A stretch of DNA of 64,000 nt, taken from positions 620,001 to 684,000 of the forward strand of contig JABTUB010000001.1 of the NCBI GenBank assembly GCA_015075585.1, read 5' to 3'. Positions 54,930-63,036 of the stretch are shown here, piece by piece. The DNA comes from Chloracidobacterium sp. Its GTDB lineage: Bacteria; Acidobacteriota; Blastocatellia; Pyrinomonadales; Pyrinomonadaceae. Positions within the stretch are counted from its first letter, which is position 1; each line of letters starts with the position of its first letter. Made by a program: the position numbers and the translations under genes. The notes below the pieces were generated by a model that worked only from the letters and a program-made list of their open reading frames with translations, was not told the origin of the DNA and searched no databases.

Positions 54930-56291
54930 CTAGAATCTTCGCGGCATTTGCTCCCACTCCTGCCACGGCATATACAACTCCCAGAACGGGCCTCTCATGA
55001 ACGTTCCTACAAAAGTCAAAACCAAGATGAATGCGACGATCGCCAGAAAGATGATGTTCTGCCACTTGCGCTCCTTCGGCAGCCATTGGCCGACCGTTCG
55101 TGTAGGCGATTTGTCGTAATACGGGAACAATATCGCTGCGAGAACGAGCACACCGGGCAGGATGATCCCGCCGATCAATGCACCGTTGATCGTGATGCCG
55201 CCGATGGTGAATGTCGTGATGGTTACGAGTTCTTGAAGCCAAAGGAAATACCACGGAGCCTTTGCGGGATTAGGCGTTACTGCGGGATTTGCGGCTTCCT
55301 CAAGTGGTGCACGCACGAGGATCGTCATTAGTATAGATACCGCCATCGTAACCAAGGTCACGACCGTCAGCCTAACCGTGAGATTCGGTGACGAAGGCAC
55401 CATGCCCTTCTCGTCATCGACCATAACGTTCTGAACATCGACACTTGTGCCGCCTGTGATGCCGAGCAGGGAATATGTCTTGCTCTTGACCGGCGCCAAT
55501 TCCTCCTTACGGCCTTCGTCGTGTCGCTTATCCGAACACGCAAGTCCGCCGTCCTTACGTACACGCCACATGTGATAACTCACAAGCAGCAGCATCAGCA
55601 GCGGCAGGAAGAAACAGTGAAGAACATAGAATCTGATAAGCGTTGCCTGTTCGATCGTTGTGCCGCCCAGCAGTATGAAACGCGTTGTCTCGCCGACGAC
55701 CGGTGCAGAACTCGCGATATTCGTGCCGACCGTGATCGCCCAATAGGCAAGCTGATCCCACGGCAGCAAATAGCCGGTGAATGACAGCAGCAGCGTGATA
55801 ATGAGCAAGACGATGCCGATTATCCAGTTCAACGGGCGATTTTGGCCGACGGTCTTTCTGCCGTTCTTGAATGCTCCGGTCAAAAATACCCTGACCATGT
55901 GGAGGAAAACCACGGCGACCATCAAATGTGCCGAAATGCGGTGCAGGCCCCGCAGGAACCAGCCGAAGCTGACCGAGAATTCAAGGTCTTTAACTGACTG
56001 GTAAGCCCGCTCGGTTGACGGCACATAAAGGAACATCAGCACCGCTCCGGTCACCGCGAGGATCACGAAGAGAATGGCCGAGACCGTGCCAAGCCAGAAC
56101 GAATAGCCCCACGATAGGCTCTCCAAGGATACCTTTGCAGGGAACCAGTGAAGCAGGAAATTCTTGACGATCGCATCGCCGGCTTCACGTTTTGATTCAG
56201 GCCGCCACGTCCATGTCAGCTTTTCCCACGACTTGCTCCATTTGGATCGGCCGGATCGAGTTGAAGCTGTCGGTAATTGCTCTGTCGCCAT
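54930..56291 (-). CDS. Cytochrome b of a Rieske/cytochrome b (bc-type) complex
   Basis: A 453-residue membrane protein with about eight helices. Haem-ligand pairs are His117/His131 (14 apart, in GLHRIS and FLHMVRV) and a second pair spaced 15 apart (VLHCFFL ... SYHMWRV), the b6-type spacing. A PWYFLWLQE segment corresponds to the quinol-site region of subunit IV, so the N-terminal b6-like and C-terminal parts are fused in one chain, with an unusual charged loop (about 245-300). It oxidises menaquinol or another quinol with the Rieske protein upstream (22 bases). Role: feed electrons to the pentaheme cytochrome. Confidence 0.9.
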   Translation of the reverse strand: MATEQLPTASTRSGRSKWSKSWEKLTWTWRPESKREAGDAIVKNFLLHWFPAKVSLESLSWGYSFWLGTVSAILFVILAVTGAVLMFLYVPSTERAYQSVKDLEFSVSFGWFLRGLHRISAHLMVAVVFLHMVRVFLTGAFKNGRKTVGQNRPLNWIIGIVLLIITLLLSFTGYLLPWDQLAYWAITVGTNIASSAPVVGETTRFILLGGTTIEQATLIRFYVLHCFFLPLLMLLLVSYHMWRVRKDGGLACSDKRHDEGRKEELAPVKSKTYSLLGITGGTSVDVQNVMVDDEKGMVPSSPNLTVRLTVVTLVTMAVSILMTILVRAPLEEAANPAVTPNPAKAPWYFLWLQELVTITTFTIGGITINGALIGGIILPGVLVLAAILFPYYDKSPTRTVGQWLPKERKWQNIIFLAIVAFILVLTFVGTFMRGPFWELYMPWQEWEQMPRRF

Positions 56292-56313
56292 AAGATTTTT
56301 TCTCCGGATCCTG

Positions 56314-56946
56314 CTAAACGGTCAGTCTGAAGTCCTGTCCGACCTTATCTGCTTTATCAACGATCAGTTGCCCGCCGTCGGGCGACAGTTCGAGCTTGAA
56401 ATAATCAAGCGGACGCGGCGCCGGGCCTGCATAATTCGTTCCGTCGCCATAATATTTTGAGCCATGGCACGGGCAATGGAATTCATACTGCTCATCCATC
56501 TCCTGCCCGTGAACGGTTACCTTTTTAGCTTGATTCAGCTTGACCATCTTTACCGTACAGCCAAGATGTGTACACGCTGCCGAGATTGCGTGAAACGTGT
56601 TGTTTTCACGAAATATGAATAACTGCTTGTCTTCAAGAAAGCTGCCGCCTTCGTTGTACTTGTCGAGATTGCCGACAGAGAACTTTTGCGGCGGTTCGTA
56701 CAGCACATTCGGGAAAAGCGAACGCAGCATCGCATAGGCCTGCCCGCCGAGCGCAACCAGCACCGCACCGATGCCGAATGACTTCAAAAAGCCGCGTCTC
56801 GACGATCGCGGGTCGATCAATTCGACGTTACCGGTGCGTTCATTGACCGCTTGTATCTCAGCCGCCGCTTTTTCCTTCTTTTCCTCTTCGTCCTGGTCGT
56901 CCATTATCCGGGCGACCGCATCCTTAAACCCTTTCTGATTCTTCAT
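56314..56946 (-). CDS. Rieske [2Fe-2S] protein
   Basis: A 210-residue protein. The cytosolic N-terminus is charged (DDQDEEEKKEK); a twin-arginine-like anchor follows (SSRRGFLKSFGIGAVLVAL, about 48-66). The Rieske domain has both cluster boxes, CTHLGC and CPCHGS, with two Cys and two His. It transfers electrons from quinol to cytochrome c in partnership with the cytochrome b. Its start overlaps the stop of the FAD/Fe-S gene by 23 bases, strong evidence of one operon. Confidence 0.94.
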   Translation of the reverse strand: MKNQKGFKDAVARIMDDQDEEEKKEKAAAEIQAVNERTGNVELIDPRSSRRGFLKSFGIGAVLVALGGQAYAMLRSLFPNVLYEPPQKFSVGNLDKYNEGGSFLEDKQLFIFRENNTFHAISAACTHLGCTVKMVKLNQAKKVTVHGQEMDEQYEFHCPCHGSKYYGDGTNYAGPAPRPLDYFKLELSPDGGQLIVDKADKVGQDFRLTV

Positions 56947-58855
56947 AATAAAAGACCTCCATTGTCATGGCGTCGGTCGGGCAGCGGATCGCGCAAAGCC
57001 CGCAGCGGATACATTTTTCGTCATCTTTTAACATCGCCGACAGGACGGTCTCATTTGTAAAACCGCCTGCTGCAATAGCTTGGGCCTTCACCTCTTCGGG
57101 CAGGTCAAGGTCATCAACCGGGACAAGTTTAAGGCACGATTCGGGACAAACATCGACGCAGCGGTTGCAGAGCACGCACTTCTGCGGGTCATAGACCGTT
57201 TGTATGTGGCACGCCAGACAGCGTTCTGCTTGGTGCTGTGCCTCTTCTTCGTCATAGCCTGACTCGACCTCCGAAATACCGGTGCGCCTGTCGAGTGAAA
57301 CCGTCGGAGGTGCCTCACGATCGCACTTTTCGTAGTCGTCAGGCATTCGATATGTGTACGTCGGTATCTTTTCGACGCGAAGGTCGACGTGCGACTGATT
57401 TGCGGTGCCGCGCAGATGATCGTCGATGGAAAGAGCTGCCTGCTTGCCGTTTGCGATAGCATCGATCAGCAGCCGCGGGCCGAATGCAACGTCGCCGCCT
57501 GCAAAGAGGCCCGGCGATGAGGTTGCAAGCGTTTGCGGATCGACCTTGATCGTCCCGCTCGGTGTAAGCTCGACATTATCTTCCGGCGTTATGAATGAAA
57601 GATCGGCCTGCTGTCCGATGGCAAGGATAACCGTGTCTGCCTCGAATGTTTCGGTGACCGAATCATCGAACTGCGGCGCGAACTTGCCGTCATCATCGAA
57701 TACGCTGGTAACGCCGCGGAGTTCGACCGCCTTGAGACGCCCGTTCTCGCCGATGAATCGACGAGCCGAACGCGAAGGATGAAAGACGACCCCTTCCTTT
57801 TGAGCTTCTTCAAATTCTTCTTTACCTTGCGTGGTCCGCACGACAGGCAGTTGGTCGATGGCCTCGAGGCTCACGATGCGGACGTCGTGCGCGCCCGAGC
57901 GAAGAGCGGTGCGCGCGGCGTCGAACGCGGTCTTTACCTCGCCTCCGCTCAACTCCGCACTATCGACCTCGACCGTCCCGGTAACGCCGGTGCGAAGCGC
58001 CATACGGGCGGCATCAAATGCGACGAATCCGCCGCCGATGACGACGACCTTGTCGCCAAGCTCGACCTTGTAGCCATTGTTGACGTTGAGCAGGTAATCA
58101 ACCGCTTTGACGACGCCGTCGAGCTCCGAGCCTTCAATGACAAGGTCGCGTCCCTTTTGAACGCCGACGCTCAGAAACACCGACTTATAGCCCTGCTCGC
58201 GAAGATGTTTAAGCCCGAAATTCTCGTTGAGCGGCGTATTGAATCTGAATTCGGCGCCAAGCTCACGGATCGTCTGAACTTCTCTATCGATGATGTCGCG
58301 CGGCAGGCGAAACTCCGGAATGCCGTGGAACATCATTCCGCCCGGAATATCCGATGCTTCAAAGACGGTAACTTGATAGCCCATCAATGCGAGGTCATGG
58401 GCACAGCCCAGTCCCGCAGGCCCCGCACCGATCACCGCGACCTTCTCATCGCGCTTTGATATTCGCTTGCTGTTCTCAAGGATCGGAAGGTGCCAGCGCC
58501 ATTTGTTTCCGGCTTCTGTGCCGCCCTCGAAGAGTTCATTCAGCGTCTCAGGCTCGCGCGATTCGACGCCGTACTTTTCGGTAACAAAACGCTTGAGCGC
58601 ACGAATACTGACAGGTTTGTCGATCCGTCCGCGGCGGCAGGCGTCCTCGCATGGTGCTGCACACACGCGGCCGCATACCGATGCCAGCGTGTTAGGCGAA
58701 CGGGCAACTAAAAAAGCCTCTTTGTAGTCGCCTTTCGCGACCAACTGAACGTAGCGGCCTGCGTCGGTCTTGACAGGGCAAGCCACCTGACACGGGATCA
58801 TCTGCTTCCAAAACTCAATATCCGGGATGATTGTGTTGTATTTCAAGTCCTGCAT
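56924..58855 (-). CDS. GltD-like FAD/NAD(P) oxidoreductase with C-terminal 2x[4Fe-4S] domain
   Basis: The ATG at 58855 has GAGG six bases upstream; an in-frame start at 58969 would add 38 residues without a site. The 643-residue protein has an N-terminal Fe-S helical domain (CQVACP, CGRVCAAPCEDACR), an FAD Rossmann motif (VIGAGPAGLGCA), an NAD(P) motif (VVVIGGGFVAFDAAR), and the closing FAD motif GLFAGGDVA. A ferredoxin-like tail carries CVLCNRCVDVCP and CIRCGLCAIRCP. The fold is that of glutamate synthase small subunit and NfnB-like proteins, but no synthase large subunit is nearby. Being first in the nos/bc operon, it may link NAD(P)H or ferredoxin to the complex. Confidence 0.88.
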   Translation of the reverse strand: MQDLKYNTIIPDIEFWKQMIPCQVACPVKTDAGRYVQLVAKGDYKEAFLVARSPNTLASVCGRVCAAPCEDACRRGRIDKPVSIRALKRFVTEKYGVESREPETLNELFEGGTEAGNKWRWHLPILENSKRISKRDEKVAVIGAGPAGLGCAHDLALMGYQVTVFEASDIPGGMMFHGIPEFRLPRDIIDREVQTIRELGAEFRFNTPLNENFGLKHLREQGYKSVFLSVGVQKGRDLVIEGSELDGVVKAVDYLLNVNNGYKVELGDKVVVIGGGFVAFDAARMALRTGVTGTVEVDSAELSGGEVKTAFDAARTALRSGAHDVRIVSLEAIDQLPVVRTTQGKEEFEEAQKEGVVFHPSRSARRFIGENGRLKAVELRGVTSVFDDDGKFAPQFDDSVTETFEADTVILAIGQQADLSFITPEDNVELTPSGTIKVDPQTLATSSPGLFAGGDVAFGPRLLIDAIANGKQAALSIDDHLRGTANQSHVDLRVEKIPTYTYRMPDDYEKCDREAPPTVSLDRRTGISEVESGYDEEEAQHQAERCLACHIQTVYDPQKCVLCNRCVDVCPESCLKLVPVDDLDLPEEVKAQAIAAGGFTNETVLSAMLKDDEKCIRCGLCAIRCPTDAMTMEVFYYEESERV

Positions 58856-59444
58856 CAAAGACCTCGTAAAATCGCGCTTTTCCCTCGTCGCGTAGCTTCT
58901 TAGTGCCCGCCCGATCCGGCTGTCAAAGGCCGGTTGCGATGTTTTCGAATGCACTTCGACGGGCTGCACACATCGCCGTTCCGCTGGTGGCCGGAATGTT
59001 AAAGCGCAGTCCCAGTTCGATCTCTAACCGGCCGTCTTCAAGTTTCGCGGTCGCAACTATTCAGCCCTTGAGCCGAATTCGACCTTTATAAAAACAAAGG
59101 GAGCGTTGACAGTCTTGATCACTTTTAATGATTACAAAAATTATTTTTCAAGCAGAATAGTAGCCGAGGATGATACCGAGGTCAATCACTGAGGAATGAA
59201 ATATTGAAATATTATTAATTAGAATGTTCGCCTTTCTTTCAGAAGAGTTCGGATTCCGCCGCGTTTGCGCCGGTAACCGTTCCCGGATTTTTGCAGAACA
59301 GGAACCTCGCTTGTCAAAGCCGGCCGCTTTATGCCGTAGGTAGCTGCGTATTTCAAAAGCAAAAAGAGCCGCGAAGAGCGTGGTAGATAACAAAAAAATG
59401 GAGTATCCTAACGGTCGAAACTATTGCTAACGGCAGGTCAACTT
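58856..59444. other. Long AT-rich divergent intergenic region
   Basis: About 590 bases between the start of the nos/bc operon and the divergent aminotransferase. No gene is supported: the open frame at 59148-59393 minus has no ribosome-binding site or recognisable product. The middle (about 59090-59220) is distinctly AT-rich and holds promoter-like elements on both strands. No FNR-type palindrome (TTGAT-N4-ATCAA) is complete. Confidence 0.6.
59123..59151 (-). promoter_or_regulatory. Candidate sigma70-type promoter of the nos/bc operon
   Basis: On the minus strand TTGAAA (59151-59146) and TTAAAA (59128-59123) are separated by exactly 17 bases. Transcripts would have a leader of about 260 bases before the first gene, which is long, so a closer promoter is possible. 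A TTGACA on the plus strand at 59106-59111 may mark an overlapping divergent promoter. Confidence 0.35.
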
Positions 59445-60749
59445 ATGTCAACAGAAAAACCTTCAAAACTCTCTTCAGCCATCGAAAAACATCGTGAATT
59501 CCTGTTTCCGGCTGCGACAATGTATTACAAAGAACCGATCGCCATAGTCAAGGGCGAGGGCGAAAAGGTCTGGGACGATCAAGGCAACGAGTATCTGGAC
59601 GCATTCGGAGGCGTATTGACCGTGAGCGTAGGCCACGCTAATCCCGACGTGAACAAGGCGTGGATCGATCAGGTCAATGCGGTCGCTCACACATCTACGC
59701 TCTATGCGAATCAGCCGCAAAGCGACCTTGCAGAAAAGCTCGCCGAGATAACGCCGGGCGATCTTAAAAAATCATTCTTTACGTCGAGCGGCACTGAGGC
59801 CGACGACACGGCGATAATGACGGCCAAGCTCGCCACCGGCCGAGGCGAGATCGTCGTGCTGCGGCACAGCTATTCCGGACGTTCGGCAACGGCGCTTTCG
59901 AGCGTCGGGCACTCGTCGTGGCGGCCGCTGCCTTCGCAGGTTGCGGGCATCGTGCACGCGCGCGCGCCGTACTGCTACCGTTGTCCTTGGGGGATGACGC
60001 CCGATAACTGCGGCGCCGCTTGTGCCGAGGATGTCCGGGATGTTATCGAGACGACGACCACAGGCGAGATCGCTGCCTTCATGGCAGAGCCGATAATGGG
60101 CGTCGGCGGCTTTATCGTGCCGCCGAAAGGCTACTTTGAGCGTGTCGAGGAGATCACGCGCAAGCACGGCGGCCTGTTTATCGCCGACGAAGTGCAAACA
60201 GCGTGGGGCCGCACGGGCGATAAGTGGTTCGGCATCGAGCATCATAATGTAAAGCCCGATATCATCACGTCGGCTAAGGGCATGGGCAACGGCGTGCCGA
60301 TCGGCTGGACGATAGCCACGGCCGAGGTCGCCGACAAATTCCCCGGGCTGACATTTGCTACATTCGGCGGCAATCCCGTCTCGATGGCTGTCGGGCTGGC
60401 CGTGATCAAGTACATCGAAGAGAACGACCTGCGCACGAACGCACGCGTCGTCGGCGAATATTTCCACGATCGGCTCGAAGAGTTGAAAGAAAAGTATCCT
60501 ATCGTCGGCGACGTGCGCGGCATGGGCCTTATGCAGGGTATCGAGCTTGTAAAAGACCGCACGACAAAAGAGCCTAACCCCGAGGCCGTCCTTAAGGTCT
60601 TCGAAGAAACAAAGCGGCACGGCGTCTTGATCGGCAAAGGCGGCCTCTACGGCAACGTCATACGCACCGGCATGATGCTCAATACGACAAAAGACTCCGT
60701 CGACCAGCTCATATCGGCCCTCGACGCGGGCTTTGCATTGTGCAAGTAA
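59445..60749 (+). CDS. Class III PLP aminotransferase (AGXT2-like)
   Basis: The ATG at 59445 (MSTEKPSK) has AGG seven bases upstream and is preferred over the in-frame ATG at 59424. The 434-residue enzyme has the PLP motif FTSSGTEADDTA, the FIADEVQTAWGRTG stretch, the PLP Lys in TSAKGMGNGVP, and FATFGGNPVS. The PYCYRCPWG segment resembles alanine-glyoxylate/beta-alanine aminotransferases. With dihydropyrimidinase 3 kb downstream, transamination of beta-alanine or a relative from pyrimidine breakdown is plausible but unproven. Confidence 0.9.
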   Translation: MSTEKPSKLSSAIEKHREFLFPAATMYYKEPIAIVKGEGEKVWDDQGNEYLDAFGGVLTVSVGHANPDVNKAWIDQVNAVAHTSTLYANQPQSDLAEKLAEITPGDLKKSFFTSSGTEADDTAIMTAKLATGRGEIVVLRHSYSGRSATALSSVGHSSWRPLPSQVAGIVHARAPYCYRCPWGMTPDNCGAACAEDVRDVIETTTTGEIAAFMAEPIMGVGGFIVPPKGYFERVEEITRKHGGLFIADEVQTAWGRTGDKWFGIEHHNVKPDIITSAKGMGNGVPIGWTIATAEVADKFPGLTFATFGGNPVSMAVGLAVIKYIEENDLRTNARVVGEYFHDRLEELKEKYPIVGDVRGMGLMQGIELVKDRTTKEPNPEAVLKVFEETKRHGVLIGKGGLYGNVIRTGMMLNTTKDSVDQLISALDAGFALCK

Positions 60750-60756
60750 AGTCGAG

Positions 60757-60921
60757 ATGAAGCTCGTCGTTAGCATAACTGAATTCAGGAGGCGGATCAG
60801 TTTTTATCTTGCGAAGGTGAAACACGGCGAGACAGTGATTCTGACGGAACGATGTAGCCCGGTTGCAAAACTTATTAAGCTAACCGATCGGGAAGTAAAA
60901 CAGGCCGGCGTGGATAGATGA
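60757..60921 (+). CDS. Phd/YefM-type antitoxin, orphan
   Basis: A 54-residue protein from the ATG at 60757 (the longer frame at 60733 runs into the aminotransferase). The Phd/YefM pattern is seen: a VVSITEFRRRISFYL helix, HGETVILTERCSPVAKLI, the standard N-terminal DNA-binding and dimerisation fold. These antitoxins repress their operon and neutralise a Doc, YoeB or PIN toxin. No toxin gene follows; the next gene is an exported hydrolase, so this one is orphan or acts with a distant toxin. Confidence 0.75.
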   Translation: MKLVVSITEFRRRISFYLAKVKHGETVILTERCSPVAKLIKLTDREVKQAGVDR

Positions 60922-60960
60922 TCTGTTTATTTGATCTCTGGTTTTGTAACAGGAGAGTTT

Positions 60961-61896
60961 ATGAAAAGGATTGTTGCCTGCGTAGTTTTCTCACTTCTTG
61001 TTGCCGGCGTTTCATACGCTCAGGGTGCGCCTGCGGCGAAGAAGATTGTCGGAAAAGATCATTGGACCGTCAGTAATGGGCTGAAGATCTATCTATGGGA
61101 GAAATATCCTCGTGGCTTTGAAAAGACGTTCGCAAAGAATAAGAAGATCGTTCTGCTAGTACACGGTGCGACGTGGACGGGACGGCCGGATTTTGACCTG
61201 CAGATACGCGACTATTCGCTGATGGATTTTCTTGCGAAGAACGGTTACGACGTTTGGGCGATCGACATTCACGGCTACGGCCGTTCGGAAAAGACGGACA
61301 AGGATTGGTCCGATACTGAATCGGCGTCGGGCGACATCAACGCGGCCGTCGATTACGTTTCAAAACTCCGCGGTGTTGACAAAATATCGATACTCGGCTG
61401 GTCGTGGGGAACGCAGACCACCGGCCTGTTCACGATGAAGCATCCCGAAAAGGTCGAGAAGCTGATCTTGTTCGCGATGCCGTGGGGGCGAAAGTCTCTG
61501 CCGTCTTCGCCGCAGTTGCCAAAGGAACAATATCGCATAAACGACGAGAAGGCTGCTCGGTCGGATTTTATTGCGGGTCAATACGAAGAAGACGTCGTTG
61601 CACTTTACGTAAAAGAGGCACTGGCCGAGGCTCCCAAGTCGCCGAACGGCGTGCGAGTTGATGGCATGACCAAGCTCACGATACTCACACCCGAGGAGAT
61701 CAAAGTACCGACGCTCATTATCCACCCCGAAAAGGATTTTGTCGCAACCGAAGCCGCCACGCTCGAGTTCTTCTCAAGGCTTGGCACAAAATACAAAAGC
61801 TACGCGGCACTGCCCGACGGCGGGCATGCGATCCTGCTCGAGAAAAATTATAGAAAATTCCAGGACGTCGTACTCGGCTTTCTGGATCAGCGATAA
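60961..61896 (+). CDS. Exported alpha/beta hydrolase
   Basis: The ATG at 60961 has AGGAGAG about six bases upstream and opens a signal peptide (MKRIVACVVF ... SYAQ), so the in-frame start at 60931 is rejected. The 311-residue protein has the oxyanion region LLVHGATW, the nucleophile elbow GWSWG (Ser near 153), an acid in the HPEKDF segment and the catalytic His in DGGHAI. It is probably an esterase or lipase-like enzyme outside the cytoplasm; substrate unknown. Confidence 0.87.
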   Translation: MKRIVACVVFSLLVAGVSYAQGAPAAKKIVGKDHWTVSNGLKIYLWEKYPRGFEKTFAKNKKIVLLVHGATWTGRPDFDLQIRDYSLMDFLAKNGYDVWAIDIHGYGRSEKTDKDWSDTESASGDINAAVDYVSKLRGVDKISILGWSWGTQTTGLFTMKHPEKVEKLILFAMPWGRKSLPSSPQLPKEQYRINDEKAARSDFIAGQYEEDVVALYVKEALAEAPKSPNGVRVDGMTKLTILTPEEIKVPTLIIHPEKDFVATEAATLEFFSRLGTKYKSYAALPDGGHAILLEKNYRKFQDVVLGFLDQR

Positions 61897-61930
61897 CCGC
61901 AAAAAACGGTCGGTTTCGGCATAGATCGCT

Positions 61931-62041
61931 ATGAAACGCTATCCTGAGTGCAGGCGGGATTATTACGACTACACGATGTTCTGCTGTCTCAGCGACATGA
62001 TCGGCGCAGTTCCCGGTCTCATTGATGCGATCTTGAGTTAG
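61931..62041 (+). pseudogene. Decayed fragment of a zinc-ribbon N-terminus
   Basis: A 36-codon frame reading MKRYPECRRDYYDYTMFCCLSD then a drifted tail and stop. It resembles the zinc-ribbon start of the kinase at 13606 (M-x-x-C-x-x-C-x-x-x-F-x-D-T, then C-x-N-D), with the first Cys changed to Tyr and the usual D-D turned to S-D. I read it as the remnant of a larger zinc-ribbon-headed protein whose body is gone. A real 36-residue peptide is possible but less likely. Confidence 0.45.
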
Positions 62042-62050
62042 AATATTGGT

Positions 62051-62266
62051 GTGAGAACGCCCGAAGAAAAACTGCTCAACCCGCGTCCCGGAAGCAAGAT
62101 CGCCGAGGCCGTCAGATACGGTCTCGATCTGACGCTTGTTGTTGAAAATCTAAGACGAACGCCTCAGCAGCGTTTAGAACGACTTCAGGGAGCCATGGAC
62201 AGTTCTGAGAAGCTGCGTCTGGCCGTGGCGGCGGCGAAGGCTAAGCAGCGGATGGGTAAAAAATGA
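62051..62266 (+). CDS. Small protein paired with nucleotidyltransferase (antitoxin-like)
   Basis: A 71-residue protein from a GTG start, helical and basic, with LTLVVENLRRTPQQRLERLQGAM in its middle and a Lys/Arg-rich end. From memory, short proteins of this pattern often precede nucleotidyltransferase genes. Its stop overlaps the next start (ATGA at 62263-62266), so the two are translationally coupled. Role as antitoxin or adaptor is inference. Confidence 0.65.
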   Translation: MRTPEEKLLNPRPGSKIAEAVRYGLDLTLVVENLRRTPQQRLERLQGAMDSSEKLRLAVAAAKAKQRMGKK

Positions 62267-62751
62267 TCGATATCGAAAAGGCAATAGTCGCGATGGCTTC
62301 GAACAATGTGGATTTCGTGGTCATCGGCGGTATCGCCCTCTCGATACATGCGACGGCGTACATAACTTTCGATATCGATTTTGCATATTCGAGATCGAAT
62401 GAAAATTTGGTAAGGATCGTCAAAGCTCTCGCTCCGTATGAGCCAAGGCCGCGGGGCTTTCCAAAACAGCTGCCGTTCATATGGGACGCAGCGACACTTT
62501 CGAACGGCTCGGTTTTCACTCTGGATACGTCAATTGGCGATATCGATCTGTTATCTGAGGTAAAAGGCCTCGGCGATTTCGCCGATGTGTTTGCTGCCTC
62601 TGAAAAGTTTGAACTTTGGGGTTTCGACGTAAATGTTCTTTCAATTGATGGGCTGATCGCCGCAAAAACGGCGGCCGGCCGTGAAAAGGACATTCCCGGA
62701 CTAAAGTACTTGGAGGCGATAAAAGAGGCGACTGCCGACGAAGGCGACTAA
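62263..62751 (+). CDS. Nucleotidyltransferase-fold protein (AbiEii/DUF6036-like)
   Basis: A 162-residue protein with the minimal NTase motif: VVIGGIALSIHA then TFDIDFAYS (the D-x-D metal site), a third acid near DIDLL, and IDGLIAAKTAAGREKD resembling the Lys-rich end of AbiEii-type domains. Such proteins are toxins or nucleotide-transfer enzymes in MNT/AbiE-like systems. Coupling to the small upstream gene suggests a two-gene toxin-antitoxin-like unit. Catalytic residues seem present. Confidence 0.75.
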   Translation: MIDIEKAIVAMASNNVDFVVIGGIALSIHATAYITFDIDFAYSRSNENLVRIVKALAPYEPRPRGFPKQLPFIWDAATLSNGSVFTLDTSIGDIDLLSEVKGLGDFADVFAASEKFELWGFDVNVLSIDGLIAAKTAAGREKDIPGLKYLEAIKEATADEGD

Positions 62752-62766
62752 CTTGAATAAAATGCT

Positions 62767-63012
62767 ATGAGAACATTGATCAAAAACGGATGAGTTATTA
62801 CCGCGGTTGACGACTATGTTGCTGATATTTTTATCGATGGCGAGACGGTAACGACCATCGGGAAGACGCTGGATATTGAGGCGGAAACGGTGATCGACGC
62901 GGCAGGGAAGCTGGTCATTCCCGGCGGGATCGATCCGCATACGCATATGGAATTGCCGTTCGGCGGTACGTATTCGAGTGACGATTTCATTACCGGCACG
63001 CGGGCCGCGGCG
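62767..63012 (+). pseudogene. Broken 5' copy of dihydropyrimidinase gene
   Basis: This stretch matches the first 80 or so codons of the hydA gene at 63606. It has an in-frame TGA at codon 9 (after MRTLIKNG) and ends after GTRAAA, where the match stops. The span 62830-62952 is identical, base for base, to 63669-63791 in the intact copy, while both flanks differ at many positions. It is a truncated duplicate that cannot make an enzyme. Confidence 0.9.
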
Positions 63013-63036
63013 GTTGGTTCTGACTGTGCCGTTAAA

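Noticed and set aside
59148..59393. 81-residue minus-strand frame in the nos upstream region
   Set aside because: No ribosome-binding site or recognisable product, and it overlaps promoter-like sequence.
59772..60776. 334-residue minus-strand frame
   Set aside because: Antisense to the aminotransferase, which carries all PLP motifs.
62767..63012. Readthrough or selenocysteine use of the TGA at codon 9 of the hydA fragment
   Set aside because: The fragment also loses homology after about 80 codons, so recoding would not give an enzyme, and no selenocysteine-type hairpin is evident.
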